Source: a virus. Taken from it: 64,000 nucleotides of DNA. The DNA lies in the IMG/VR virus record IMGVR_UViG_3300009503_000019, positions 1-64,000 of that record, one strand, 5' to 3'. Positions 33,105 through 41,500 of the stretch are shown piece after piece. The notes beneath the pieces are model-generated. The model did no database searches. It saw only the letters and a program-made list of their open reading frames with translations, and was not told where the DNA came from. Position 1 is the first letter of the stretch. The number at the start of each line of letters is the position of its first letter. A program made the translations under genes and the position numbers.

Positions 33105-33401
33105 ATGACGAGAATAAAATTTGATGTTTTCAATCTTTTATCTAAACGGGATGTCAACCGACTTAATAAAATTTTGAATGATCCTCATGTTTCTATATTG
33201 AAGTTTGAGATTAGAGATAATAATGCAATTGGATTGCGTCTTATAATGCAATGGAATGAATTTGATGAATCTATTCCAAAACAAATAGAAAAGATGATAA
33301 ATCTAGTTCCAGAAGAAGATTTGAGTAAGTATCCTGAAATTAAACATGAAACTAACGAAGAAAGGAAACGAAAGATGAAGGAGTCAACGGAACTTAAATG
33401 A
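33105..33401 (+). CDS. Hypothetical protein, 98 aa
   Basis: Start at ATG 33105 from the promoter position; a longer upstream frame would begin inside the promoter. Begins MTRIKFDVFNLLSKRDVNRL; charged, helical, with a basic C-terminal end (NEERKRKMKESTELK). Four-base overlap with the next gene. Unknown. Confidence 0.6.
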   Translation: MTRIKFDVFNLLSKRDVNRLNKILNDPHVSILKFEIRDNNAIGLRLIMQWNEFDESIPKQIEKMINLVPEEDLSKYPEIKHETNEERKRKMKESTELK

Positions 33402-33928
33402 ATACAAATTCTCAAATAGAGCGGACAAAAGAATATGCAAGACAATTGGCAGAACAATTAAAACTAAGTCCAAAACCAATTGTAACATTTCATCCTGCGG
33501 GTGCTTTTGCATATCAACCATCTAAAGGCAAGCCAATCGTTTATTTATATCAATTCACACCAGAAGAACTGGCACATGAAATGGGACATATATATTTATT
33601 TCAGAGACATCCATTTTTATCATCTGTTGCTCAAAGTTTGTATGAGTTGCGGCCATTAACTACTTTTCTAGGGGGGATCACACCTATAGCTCTGATACGA
33701 GAAAGACCGTTGTGGGGGAAACCATTGTTAAAATCAATACCGTTGTCTATTTTAGGAATGTTGGCAGGTTATGGAATAGCAACTATTCCGAAATTGTTAG
33801 AAGAATCGGCTGCAACACAAGTTGGTATAAGAGGTTTGAAACAGTTAGGATATCAGCCTGCGCCTGGACTAACTCGAAGAGAAATGAAATTCTTGTATAG
33901 TTATGCGAAACCACATGTTTCAAGTTGA
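33398..33928 (+). CDS. Zinc metalloprotease-like protein (HEMGH)
   Basis: 176 residues. EELAHEMGHIYLF (residues 57-69) contains the HExxH zinc-protease motif, and a later EESAATQVGIRGLKQLGY could supply the third (Glu) ligand, a gluzincin-like arrangement. The region between is hydrophobic with Pro/Gly (about 85-135) and may insert in membrane. Possible roles are virion protein processing or cutting a host protein. In an operon between portal and small KEA-type proteins. Confidence 0.6.
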   Translation: MNTNSQIERTKEYARQLAEQLKLSPKPIVTFHPAGAFAYQPSKGKPIVYLYQFTPEELAHEMGHIYLFQRHPFLSSVAQSLYELRPLTTFLGGITPIALIRERPLWGKPLLKSIPLSILGMLAGYGIATIPKLLEESAATQVGIRGLKQLGYQPAPGLTRREMKFLYSYAKPHVSS

Positions 33929-33953
33929 CAAATAATGAAATTTGTGTTAATAT
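33925..33953 (+). promoter_or_regulatory. Leaderless-type promoter for 33963-34972
   Basis: TTGACA (33925-33930), N17, TAATAT (33948-33953), then 9 bases to the ATG at 33963. The -35 overlaps the stop of the protease-like gene. Confidence 0.65.
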
Positions 33954-33962
33954 AAATGCAAC

Positions 33963-34235
33963 ATGTGGAATGATATTTTTAAAATTGCTTATCTGAAGAC
34001 TTTAGTAAAAGAAGCCGGAGTTTTACCATTGACTAAACAGGAAGAATTATGGAAAGCTCTAAAAAAAATGAGACAAGCATTAGGGCATGCTACTTTTGAA
34101 CAGGTGTTACCATCAACAATTGGCAGAGAAACAGAATACTTTACTAAAGCAAGGGCATTAAAAACAATGCCATGGCAGAGATTTACAGAAGAACTTTATA
34201 GAGAGGTACCACAAGTTCGATATTTATATAAATAA
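33963..34235 (+). CDS. Small virion-type protein, 90 aa
   Basis: N-terminus MWNDIFKIAYLKTLVKEAGV is related to the family B leader (aromatic start, then KxxxKEA). Remainder helical, with RFTEELYREVPQVRYLYK at the end. Promoter-proximal gene; TAATGA overlap with the next frame. Likely an internal or minor virion protein. Confidence 0.5.
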   Translation: MWNDIFKIAYLKTLVKEAGVLPLTKQEELWKALKKMRQALGHATFEQVLPSTIGRETEYFTKARALKTMPWQRFTEELYREVPQVRYLYK

Positions 34236-34255
34236 TGATTTTTGGAGGTAAAAAA

Positions 34256-34645
34256 ATGTGGCTAAAATATTTGATTGAAATGGAAAAACAGGCAGCAGAA
34301 TTTAGATTAACAACCCTATCACCAAGGGCACGAATGTTGATAAGAGACCTAATAGGAAAAATTGAAAAAGAACGAGCAGCTCAAGCACCAGTATTAAAAG
34401 AAACGTTACAAAAGATGTTACCTATTCCAGCATATGTGCCTCCGCCACAGCCCGGTTTTCTAAGAGGTTTACTTGAAGATACTTTAAATGTGCTCCGTGA
34501 ACCTCGTCGACAGCTTCCTCTTATTTTATCTCCGAAGACATGGAGAGGAGATATTGCTGTTGCAAGAAGGCAATTAGCAAGAAGGATGCGTGGTGCAGGA
34601 CAAGCAATGAGAAGGAGATTAGGGCAACTATTTCCTTTAAGATAA
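34256..34645 (+). CDS. Basic, Arg-rich small virion-type protein, 129 aa
   Basis: Start at ATG 34256 after TTTGGAGGT. N-terminus MWLKYLIEMEKQAAEFRL echoes the family B leader. The remainder is Arg- and Pro-rich (RRQLARRMRGAGQAMRRRL), probably DNA-contacting inside the capsid. Unknown family. Confidence 0.55.
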   Translation: MWLKYLIEMEKQAAEFRLTTLSPRARMLIRDLIGKIEKERAAQAPVLKETLQKMLPIPAYVPPPQPGFLRGLLEDTLNVLREPRRQLPLILSPKTWRGDIAVARRQLARRMRGAGQAMRRRLGQLFPLR

Positions 34646-34663
34646 AAAATTAGCGAGGTTAAG

Positions 34664-34972
34664 ATGTGGAAAGAAATTTTTGATGAAGCATATGTAAAGT
34701 TAGCAAAGAAGCTAACTTATCGAGAGCGTCAGCAACTCCCAGACAGTGCATTTGCTATACCTGAAGAACGTAGATATCCTATTATGGATCGAGCGCATGC
34801 GAAAAATGCTCTTGCACGAGTAGCTCAGTTTGGAACTCCTGAAGAGAGACAGAGAGTGCGTGAAGCGGTTTACAGAAGATATCCTGATTTGAAAGAGCAG
34901 CGTGAAGAAAAAATTGGTCGTCCAATGTCTCGTAGAGAGTTAAAAGAAAAAAAGAAACTCCCAAAAAAATAA
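34664..34972 (+). CDS. DUF6582-like small protein
   Basis: 102 residues. Residues 28-75 match by eye a motif common in phage proteins: SAFAIPEERRYPIMDRAHAK followed by NALARVAQFGTPEERQRV and VYRRYPDL (DUF6582-like). N-terminus MWKEIFDEAYVKLAKKL again resembles a family B leader; very basic C-terminus. Such motifs often occur next to prohead protease or capsid genes. Confidence 0.55.
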   Translation: MWKEIFDEAYVKLAKKLTYRERQQLPDSAFAIPEERRYPIMDRAHAKNALARVAQFGTPEERQRVREAVYRRYPDLKEQREEKIGRPMSRRELKEKKKLPKK

Positions 34973-34984
34973 AAAATTAATTAT

Positions 34985-35779
34985 TTAATCCATTGCATAA
35001 GTATTTTCAGGCATTGATGCAATAATTTCTTCTAAATCTGGTAATTTTTTGGTTTTTTTCATAGTTTCCAGATGTTTTCTTATTTCAATAGCCCTACAAT
35101 ATCTTTTTACTTCTTCTGGGCAATAAGCACATAATGGACCGAATTCTGCAATTGAATTCGATATATCTTTTGAACCTTCATGAATTGCTTTAATTCTGTC
35201 AATTATAAAGTTTTTAATTTCTGTAGAGTTTTCAATGTCAACTTGAAATCTTTTTACTCCACGCATTGAAATATATATTAATTCTAATCGCTTAATATTG
35301 TCACTATGAGTTTTTTCATACATATATTTGTATAAATTTACTTGTTTTTTATGTGCTTCATATGGATGATATGGAAATTCCGATGTTGTTTTGTAATCTC
35401 TTAAAATTTTATTTTTGATATCAATTTCATCAATTCTTCCTACAATTTTTTCATTGTGTAATAAAAGCTGTACATCATATTCAGTTAATAAATTTTTATT
35501 ACTATGAAATTCTACTGCTAAATGTAATCCAGTTCCTCTAAATTTAAAAAATAGATTTTCAGGTTTTTCTAAGTAATCAATTTGTCTTTTCAATACTTTT
35601 TGTCTTGGACATACTGTCAAATCAGTAACATGAATATCTTCATCCATTCTTTCTTTTATCATACTCCTTAATATACTTGCCGTATAATCACATGGATTAT
35701 CTCCACTTTCTGCACATGTTAAACATTCTTTAACAGTAAATACATTTTTTCTTTTATTACACATTATTCCTTTTATCAT
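34985..35779 (-). CDS. Cas4/RecB-like PD-(D/E)XK nuclease with Cys cluster
   Basis: 264 residues. Motifs: HVTDLTVCPRQKVLKRQ (Cys58), RGTGLHLAVEFHS, the active-site stretch VGRIDEIDIKNKILRDYKTT (Asp and the D-Y-K equivalent of E-x-K), then HKKQVNLYKYMYE and a C-terminal CAYCPEEVKRYC. Together with CLTC near the N-terminus this fits a Cas4-type exonuclease with an Fe-S or zinc cluster. No cas1/cas2 or CRISPR array is present. AAGGAGGATATA precedes the start, which overlaps the E1-like gene by 23 bases, placing it in the RT operon. Confidence 0.7.
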   Translation of the reverse strand: MIKGIMCNKRKNVFTVKECLTCAESGDNPCDYTASILRSMIKERMDEDIHVTDLTVCPRQKVLKRQIDYLEKPENLFFKFRGTGLHLAVEFHSNKNLLTEYDVQLLLHNEKIVGRIDEIDIKNKILRDYKTTSEFPYHPYEAHKKQVNLYKYMYEKTHSDNIKRLELIYISMRGVKRFQVDIENSTEIKNFIIDRIKAIHEGSKDISNSIAEFGPLCAYCPEEVKRYCRAIEIRKHLETMKKTKKLPDLEEIIASMPENTYAMD

Positions 35780-36545
35780 TATATCCTCCTTGTACTAATC
35801 TGATCATATTATAAAATTCATCACAATCATAGAATTTATATTTATCCCCAAAAAATATTCCAAGATATTTAATAGTTTTTTTAGTGAGTATCTTAATTAT
35901 GAAAGATGTTGCTAATGATGCTCCAATGATATTCCATATTGGAAGTATACCATTTCCACAATGTACTTTTGACACGTTATTCTTTGATAACATTATATGC
36001 CATGGGACTATGTCAGTAATTTTGAATCCATCAAATATTTGTTTACCTGATTTATGTCTTATATTATAATATTGTGAGGAATGACTTATTGGAAATAATA
36101 GAGTTTGCCCTCCATTTTCATGAACGCCAGTATCGATGATTGCGATAATTTTTGAAATTAAAAAACGTGAACAATGATGGAATATTTTCAGTCGGGTTTC
36201 GAAGTTATCAACACACAAAACAATAATTGCATACATATTTAAAAAATTATTAATTGCATATTCTATTTTGTTTATTATATAGTACAAATTTGAGTATATT
36301 TTTGAATATCTTTGTGCTATGACCTCAGCTTTATATTTTTTTAAATCACTTTTTATAAAGTTCTGATTTAATAAATTTTTTTCTTCTACTCTATCAAAAT
36401 CTATAACAACAATATCTATATTTTTTAAATTTAATGCAGTTAGATTTCTTGCTAGAAAATTAGTGAGATAACTTCCAGTCGCTCCTGCGCCAACTATAAG
36501 TATGTTTATAGGGGCATCATAATCTTGTAAGTTAGCATATAGCAT
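35757..36545 (-). CDS. ThiF/E1-like adenylating protein
   Basis: 262 residues. Rossmann ATP-binding start NILIVGAGATGSYLTNFLAR (GAGATG at 19-24), acidic strand IDIVVIDFDRVEEKNLLNQ, then KAEVIAQRYSKIY and IVLCVDNFETRLKI, IAIIDTGVHENGGQ: the ThiF/MoeB/E1 fold, which adenylates the C-terminus of a ubiquitin-like protein. No CxxC zinc pairs are seen, as in compact prokaryotic E1s of PRTRC-type cassettes. The neighbour 36547-37050 could be the E2 partner. GGAGGAATAAA upstream. Confidence 0.7.
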   Translation of the reverse strand: MLYANLQDYDAPINILIVGAGATGSYLTNFLARNLTALNLKNIDIVVIDFDRVEEKNLLNQNFIKSDLKKYKAEVIAQRYSKIYSNLYYIINKIEYAINNFLNMYAIIVLCVDNFETRLKIFHHCSRFLISKIIAIIDTGVHENGGQTLLFPISHSSQYYNIRHKSGKQIFDGFKITDIVPWHIMLSKNNVSKVHCGNGILPIWNIIGASLATSFIIKILTKKTIKYLGIFFGDKYKFYDCDEFYNMIRLVQGGYNDKRNNV

Positions 36546-36546
36546 T

Positions 36547-37050
36547 TTATTCCTCCAGTGCGAGAAATTTTAAAAATACTTCTATGTTAATTTTTTTATA
36601 TAGAAAATTTGGTTTTTGAGAGAACGGCATTAATATAAATTTTTGAACTGCATCTTGTGCTGAATGCGGTATATAGTTGTTATAGCATATAGCTTTAAAT
36701 TCAGGTATTTCTTGAAATCCATCAATTTGATTTGGCATTTGTGGGAATATGCCTATAGATTCATTAGGAGTATTTCTATCTATTATACCAAAAAGGAATG
36801 TCTTTTTATTTTTTAAAACAATAAATAATTTTAAATTAGATGGTATTTCAATTTTTTCTATTATCTTATTATCGTTATTACCATTAATATAATACAGGTA
36901 TTTACTATCAACAAATTTGATGTCCAGAGATTTAATGAATTTATTTTTAAATAATATACTTAGCGGAACAATTTTAGTTCCTTTTATAGTATGGATATAT
37001 GCTACTTTATTTGTGTCGGGGTATATATCCATTTTCTTTGATTTATTCAT
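36547..37050 (-). CDS. Possible E2-like (PRTRC protein B-like) partner
   Basis: 167 residues from ATG 37050, after GGAGGATGATA. Strand-rich: KLFIVLKNKKTFLFGIID, IGIFPQMPNQIDGFQEIPEF, then KAICYNNYIPHSAQDAV. The single cysteine of the protein (Cys122, in AICYNN) sits where E2-like folds of PRTRC protein B carry a V-C-x-G-N segment. Similarity is faint and judged by eye, but the neighbouring E1-like gene supports it. One base from the E1-like gene's start. Confidence 0.35.
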   Translation of the reverse strand: MNKSKKMDIYPDTNKVAYIHTIKGTKIVPLSILFKNKFIKSLDIKFVDSKYLYYINGNNDNKIIEKIEIPSNLKLFIVLKNKKTFLFGIIDRNTPNESIGIFPQMPNQIDGFQEIPEFKAICYNNYIPHSAQDAVQKFILMPFSQKPNFLYKKINIEVFLKFLALEE

Positions 37051-37285
37051 TATCATCCTCCCATTTGATTGTTATGCCTGTTCCGTTTAATACGAATTTG
37101 ATAAAGGAGTTAATATTTTTATCCCAAAGATATTTTTCATTAGTCAATGTATTTTTTATTTTTTCTGGATATATGAGGATTAAATGTGGGAATAGAAAGA
37201 TATTATATTTTTCAAATGCGGTGCGTAATCGTTCATAGAATTTTGATTTTTCCAAAATTTTATATAAATTCTTCGTCGGTTTCAT
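37043..37285 (-). CDS. Small hypothetical protein of the RT/E1 operon, 80 aa
   Basis: Start at ATG 37285, after GGAGGGTGATT. Begins MKPTKNLYKILEKSKFYERL; helical N-half and a beta-prone end (FVLNGTGITIKWEDDNE). Overlaps both neighbours (8 and 26 bases). Not recognised; small size leaves open a ubiquitin-like role but no motif supports it. Confidence 0.5.
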   Translation of the reverse strand: MKPTKNLYKILEKSKFYERLRTAFEKYNIFLFPHLILIYPEKIKNTLTNEKYLWDKNINSFIKFVLNGTGITIKWEDDNE

Positions 37286-37649
37286 AATCACCCTCCAAAG
37301 ACTTTAATTGATTTGCAATTTCTTTTAAAACGTCTATATTTTTATGTATTTCAATAAAAAAATTTATTGCTTTATAAAGATCTTCTTTCAATTTAGGATC
37401 CAATGATAAATCCGGATCGAATTCTAATTTGAAATTATATCCCTTTTCACCAACAATTAATCCGACTTTATAAATAGAATCATCAATTTTTTCTATATTA
37501 TTTTCGTCAATTTTTATGTTAAGTCCGTCTAATTCATGAATAATTTCTTTTTTAATTTCTTCTTCTGACAGGGTATCATTCAATTCCAATACAATTTCAA
37601 AATCTGTGCTTGTTGGGTAGTTAGGACCTACTATTTTAATTTCTTTCAT
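37260..37649 (-). CDS. Acidic hypothetical protein of the RT/E1 operon, 129 aa
   Basis: AAGGAGGTACTAAA upstream. Alpha/beta with two beta-hairpin-like halves (MKEIKIVGPNYPTSTDFEIV; YKVGLIVGEKGYNFKLEF) and an acidic C-terminal helix ending ETDEEFI. Between the RT and the E1/E2-like genes. Could be the modified substrate protein, but it does not end in Gly, so this is speculation. Confidence 0.5.
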   Translation of the reverse strand: MKEIKIVGPNYPTSTDFEIVLELNDTLSEEEIKKEIIHELDGLNIKIDENNIEKIDDSIYKVGLIVGEKGYNFKLEFDPDLSLDPKLKEDLYKAINFFIEIHKNIDVLKEIANQLKSLEGDYETDEEFI

Positions 37650-37667
37650 TTTAGTACCTCCTTATTT

Positions 37668-38477
37668 TTATTTGTTCATTATTTCTATAATATTTTTCCA
37701 TGAACGGTATCCCATCAATTTTTTGTGAAGATTTTCATCATAATTTTTTTCTAAATGATGCTGTAATCCACGTATGGTATGAGAATGCTTCTGTCGAATT
37801 TTTGCTACGATTTTTCCATCATAATCATCTCTATATATAGTGAATCCAAGCATTTTTACAAATGGTTTGTTTTCAGATTTATATGGAATTTTTCTACATT
37901 TGAATTTTGATATTTTGAAACCGTAGTTTAGTATTGAAGCTACTAAGTATTTATTCATTTTTTTATCTGAGTGAAACATATAAAAATTATCTATATAATT
38001 TATAATTGCTACTGCTTTATATTTAAAAATATAATCAAACATTCTGAATAATTTAAATAAAGCAAATGAAGACAATCTAGGCGAAGTTGGTGCGCCTTGA
38101 GGCAATATTAATTTTCCTTTATATTCAACAAAACATTTTTCTACAATATTTATAAATTTTGAATTGCTCCATTTGTAGAAAATATTTAATAGATAATCTG
38201 GAGTCACATTCGTAAAAAAATTTTTGATATCACACGCTGTTAAGAATATTTCATCGGGATTAGGATCGTAAAATTGTGCGTTAATGAATTTAAATATGTA
38301 GCTTGGAGAACATTTATGTTGACCCAATATTATAGTGTTTTTTAATTTTGGATATTTAATTATTGCTAATTCATGATGTAGAATTTCTTTTTGTTGTTTT
38401 TTTAAATCATCATCTGGAATATGGAGGATTCTAAATCCTCCTTTCCTTTTTGGGATTTTAATAATTTTATACGGCAT
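37668..38477 (-). CDS. Reverse transcriptase with YIDN active-site box
   Basis: 269 residues. RT blocks in order: KRKGGFRILHIPDDDLKKQQ (RT1), FINAQFYDPNPDEIFLTACD and IKNFFTNV (RT3, Asp83), LPQGAPTSPRLSSF (RT4, residues 125-138), INYIDNFYMF (RT5, where YxDD reads Y161-I-D163-N164), and KMLGFTIYRDD (RT7). The LPQGAPTSP box is typical of retron and related bacterial RTs. The second catalytic Asp is Asn, which would lower or change polymerase activity. No thumb-X maturase domain. CGGAGGAAAC upstream; promoter at 38510-38521. No obvious msr/msd RNA beside it. Confidence 0.8.
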   Translation of the reverse strand: MPYKIIKIPKRKGGFRILHIPDDDLKKQQKEILHHELAIIKYPKLKNTIILGQHKCSPSYIFKFINAQFYDPNPDEIFLTACDIKNFFTNVTPDYLLNIFYKWSNSKFINIVEKCFVEYKGKLILPQGAPTSPRLSSFALFKLFRMFDYIFKYKAVAIINYIDNFYMFHSDKKMNKYLVASILNYGFKISKFKCRKIPYKSENKPFVKMLGFTIYRDDYDGKIVAKIRQKHSHTIRGLQHHLEKNYDENLHKKLMGYRSWKNIIEIMNK

Positions 38478-38504
38478 GTTTCCTCCGAAATCTGGATTTA
38501 TTAT

Positions 38505-38533
38505 TTGAATTTATAACAAAAAATTGATAAATT
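38505..38533 (+). promoter_or_regulatory. Leaderless-type promoter for the RNA polymerase gene
   Basis: TTGAAT (38505-38510), N17, TAAATT (38528-38533), then 9 bases to the ATG at 38543. No Shine-Dalgarno. Confidence 0.6.
38510..38521 (-). promoter_or_regulatory. TTTTGTTATAAA promoter for the RT operon
   Basis: Minus-strand extended -10 motif, about 33 bases before the RT start codon, abutting the -35 of the RNA polymerase promoter. Confidence 0.55.
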
Positions 38534-38542
38534 TAATGTCAA

Positions 38543-41500
38543 ATGCTGAAAGGGTATATTGAAGCTATTCAGAATCTCTTTCCCATTGATTCCCCAAATT
38601 ATACAATTAATGTATCTAATATAACGCCTAAGATCAAAGAAGATGTTTTTATTCCTGAGAATATAAAAAAAATGAAATTGGAAGGAAAGATTTTGACTAC
38701 TCCTATATATGCAGATGTTACAATTACTGACAAAAATGGTAAAGTTATTAGTTCCAGGAAACAGATGAAGATTGCAGAAATACCTGCACTTATTCCTGCA
38801 ACAAATTCTTATCTTGGAGGTAAAGGTAAAGAAATTACTATATTGGGTCAATTTAGATTCAAGCCAGGAATTTATACTATAATTCCATCTTCTGGTAATG
38901 TTAAAACAACTTTTCATTTAAAAGGTACGAGTTTTCATCTGACAAGCGATGCAGGAAAATTATATTTCACTGTAGATTCAAAACATTTCGCTATCTATCC
39001 AATATTAAAATTTTTTGGTATTACTGATAATGATATTATTAATAATTTTGGAAATAAATTTTTAGAGGATAATAAAATAGATATTTCTCCTGCAGAAATG
39101 GAAAGATTGATAAAGAGATTTTACAAAAATATTTCAAGAGATCAACGTTCCGAAGATGAGATTAGTATCAATGATATTATAACATATTTTTCAGGTAATA
39201 TTTTTGATCCGAATGTAAACAAAGTCACATTAGGTCAGGATTTTTCTCAATTAAATAAAGAAACATTATTAGCAGCTATTAAGAAATTTTTAAATGTTTC
39301 TACTGGAGTTGAACCACCAGATTCAAAAGATTTATTAATATTTAAAAGATTTCATAATGTAAATGATTTTATTAAAGAACGTATAGAAGGTCTTAAATGG
39401 CAATTAAAAAAGAAAATTCAGCGAAATCTTGAATTACATCCAGAGGAGATTCGCCGGGTTTTACCTACTGGATTATTGTCTAAACCATCGTTTGAATTAT
39501 TGAATTCTTCAGTAGCGTCTATGGAAAAATATACTAATCCCGCATCAATATTATCGGCAATGACGAAAATGACTTATCTTGGGGAAGGAGGATTACAGAC
39601 TGAATATGCCGCTACACCAGAAATGCGAAATTTCAATTTTTCTATGCTTTCAACCTTAGATCCTATACAAATGCCAGAGTCTGAGAAAATTGGGTTAGTT
39701 TTTCATGCTGCTTTGGGTGCTAATGTAGATAATCAAGGTAATATAACTAAAATTGTTTTCAATCATAAAACTGGAAAATATGAAACAATAAGTGGAACTG
39801 ATTTCTGGATAAAAAATATTGCTTTTCCTGATCAATATGAAAACGGTAAATTCAAGAATCCAAATTCAGTTAAAGTTATGAATGAAGGTAAAATAAAATA
39901 TGTAAAATCTAAAGATGTAGATTATATTCTTCCTATGAGTACTTCTTTTTCAATGCTTAGTTCGTTAATTCCAATGATTTCATCATTCCATCCTACAAGA
40001 GCTTTAATTGCTTCTAAAATGATTGGGCAAGCTTTGGCATTAAAGAATAAAGAAGCGCCTTTAGTTCAAAGTGAGATCCCTTCAGAATTATTAGAAATCA
40101 GGAAACAATTACATCCTGAATTGACTGGTGCCTTATCTGATCATTTAGAACATTCTAATTCCTTTGAAGAATTATTAGGTGCAAAATATTCTGTTGTTTC
40201 CCCAGTTAATGGAACGGTTACGTTAGTATCCAAAGATGAAATTGTCATTACTGATAAAAAAGGAGAAAAATACAGATTTCCTCTATATAATAATTTTCCC
40301 GTATATCCAGATTCTTTTATTCATCAGGAGCCTATAGTAAAAGTTGGTGATAAAGTTTCAAAAGGGATGCCATTAGCTAAAAGTAATTTTACTGATGGTA
40401 AAACATTAGCATTAGGTACTAATTTATTAACGGCTTATATACCTTTTAAAGGGTATAATTATGAAGATGCTATAGTTATATCAGAGAGTGCATCAAAAAA
40501 ATTGACTTCAGAAAGAATTATACATGAATATTTTGAAATTCGAGAGGGTATGATTCTTGATAAAAATAAATTTAGAGCAATTTTTCCAACATTATTATTA
40601 GAAGAAAATGCACGCAAATTAGATGATGATGGTGTAGTCAAAAAAGGAGCAATTGTTAAAAAAGGAGAAATTTTAATTGCGGCATTAATGCCTCGTATTA
40701 TAACTCCAGATGAATATCAACTTATGCGTATACACAGGAAATTAGTGCCTAAGTATCGTGATGCTTCATTAGTATGGAATAGGGAGAACGACGGAGAAGT
40801 TATAGAAGTGCGCAAAACAAGACATTCAATAAGTTTATTAATAAAAACATCAGATCCTGCTGAGATTGGTGATAAATTGGTAGGACGATTTGGTGAAAAA
40901 GGGCTCATTGCTTATATAGTTCCAGATAGTGAAATGCCAAGAACTAAAGATGGAAAGGTAATTGATGTCATTTTTAATCCATTAAGTGTTATTTCAAGAA
41001 TTAATACTGGACAATTAGTAGAACTTGCATTAGGTAAAGTTGCTCAGAAACAAGGAAAACCAATTTATGTTCCTTTATTCACAAAACAAAATTATGTAGA
41101 ATATGCAAAAAAATTATTGAAAGATCATGGATTATCCGACACCGAAACATTAATTGATCCAAAAACTGGAAAAGAAATACCTAATGTGATGGTTGGTCCA
41201 AAATATATATTTAAATTGGAACATGAGATTAAAGATAAATTAGATGCTCGTTACAAAGGTTCTTACGATATGGATTTAGCACCTGCTAGACAAGGAGAAG
41301 AAGGGGCAAAAGCATTAGATACTTATACTGCATATGGATTATTTGCACATGGAGCACTAGCAAATTTAAAAGAAATGGCAACATATAAAGCAGAGAAGAA
41401 TGATGCATTCTGGGATGCAATTGAAAATGGTTTTATGTTGCCAGCACCTAAACCTACATTTGCAATGGATAAATTTTTAGCAATGTTAAAATCTGCAGGG

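Noticed and set aside
34985-38540. CRISPR-Cas or retron locus
   Set aside because: Despite Cas4-like and RT genes, there is no repeat-spacer array, no cas1/cas2 and no room for an msr/msd RNA beside the RT (only about 60 bases upstream).
38501-38917. Minus-strand 138-codon ORF
   Set aside because: Antisense to the polymerase gene start and through the divergent promoter; no ribosome binding site.
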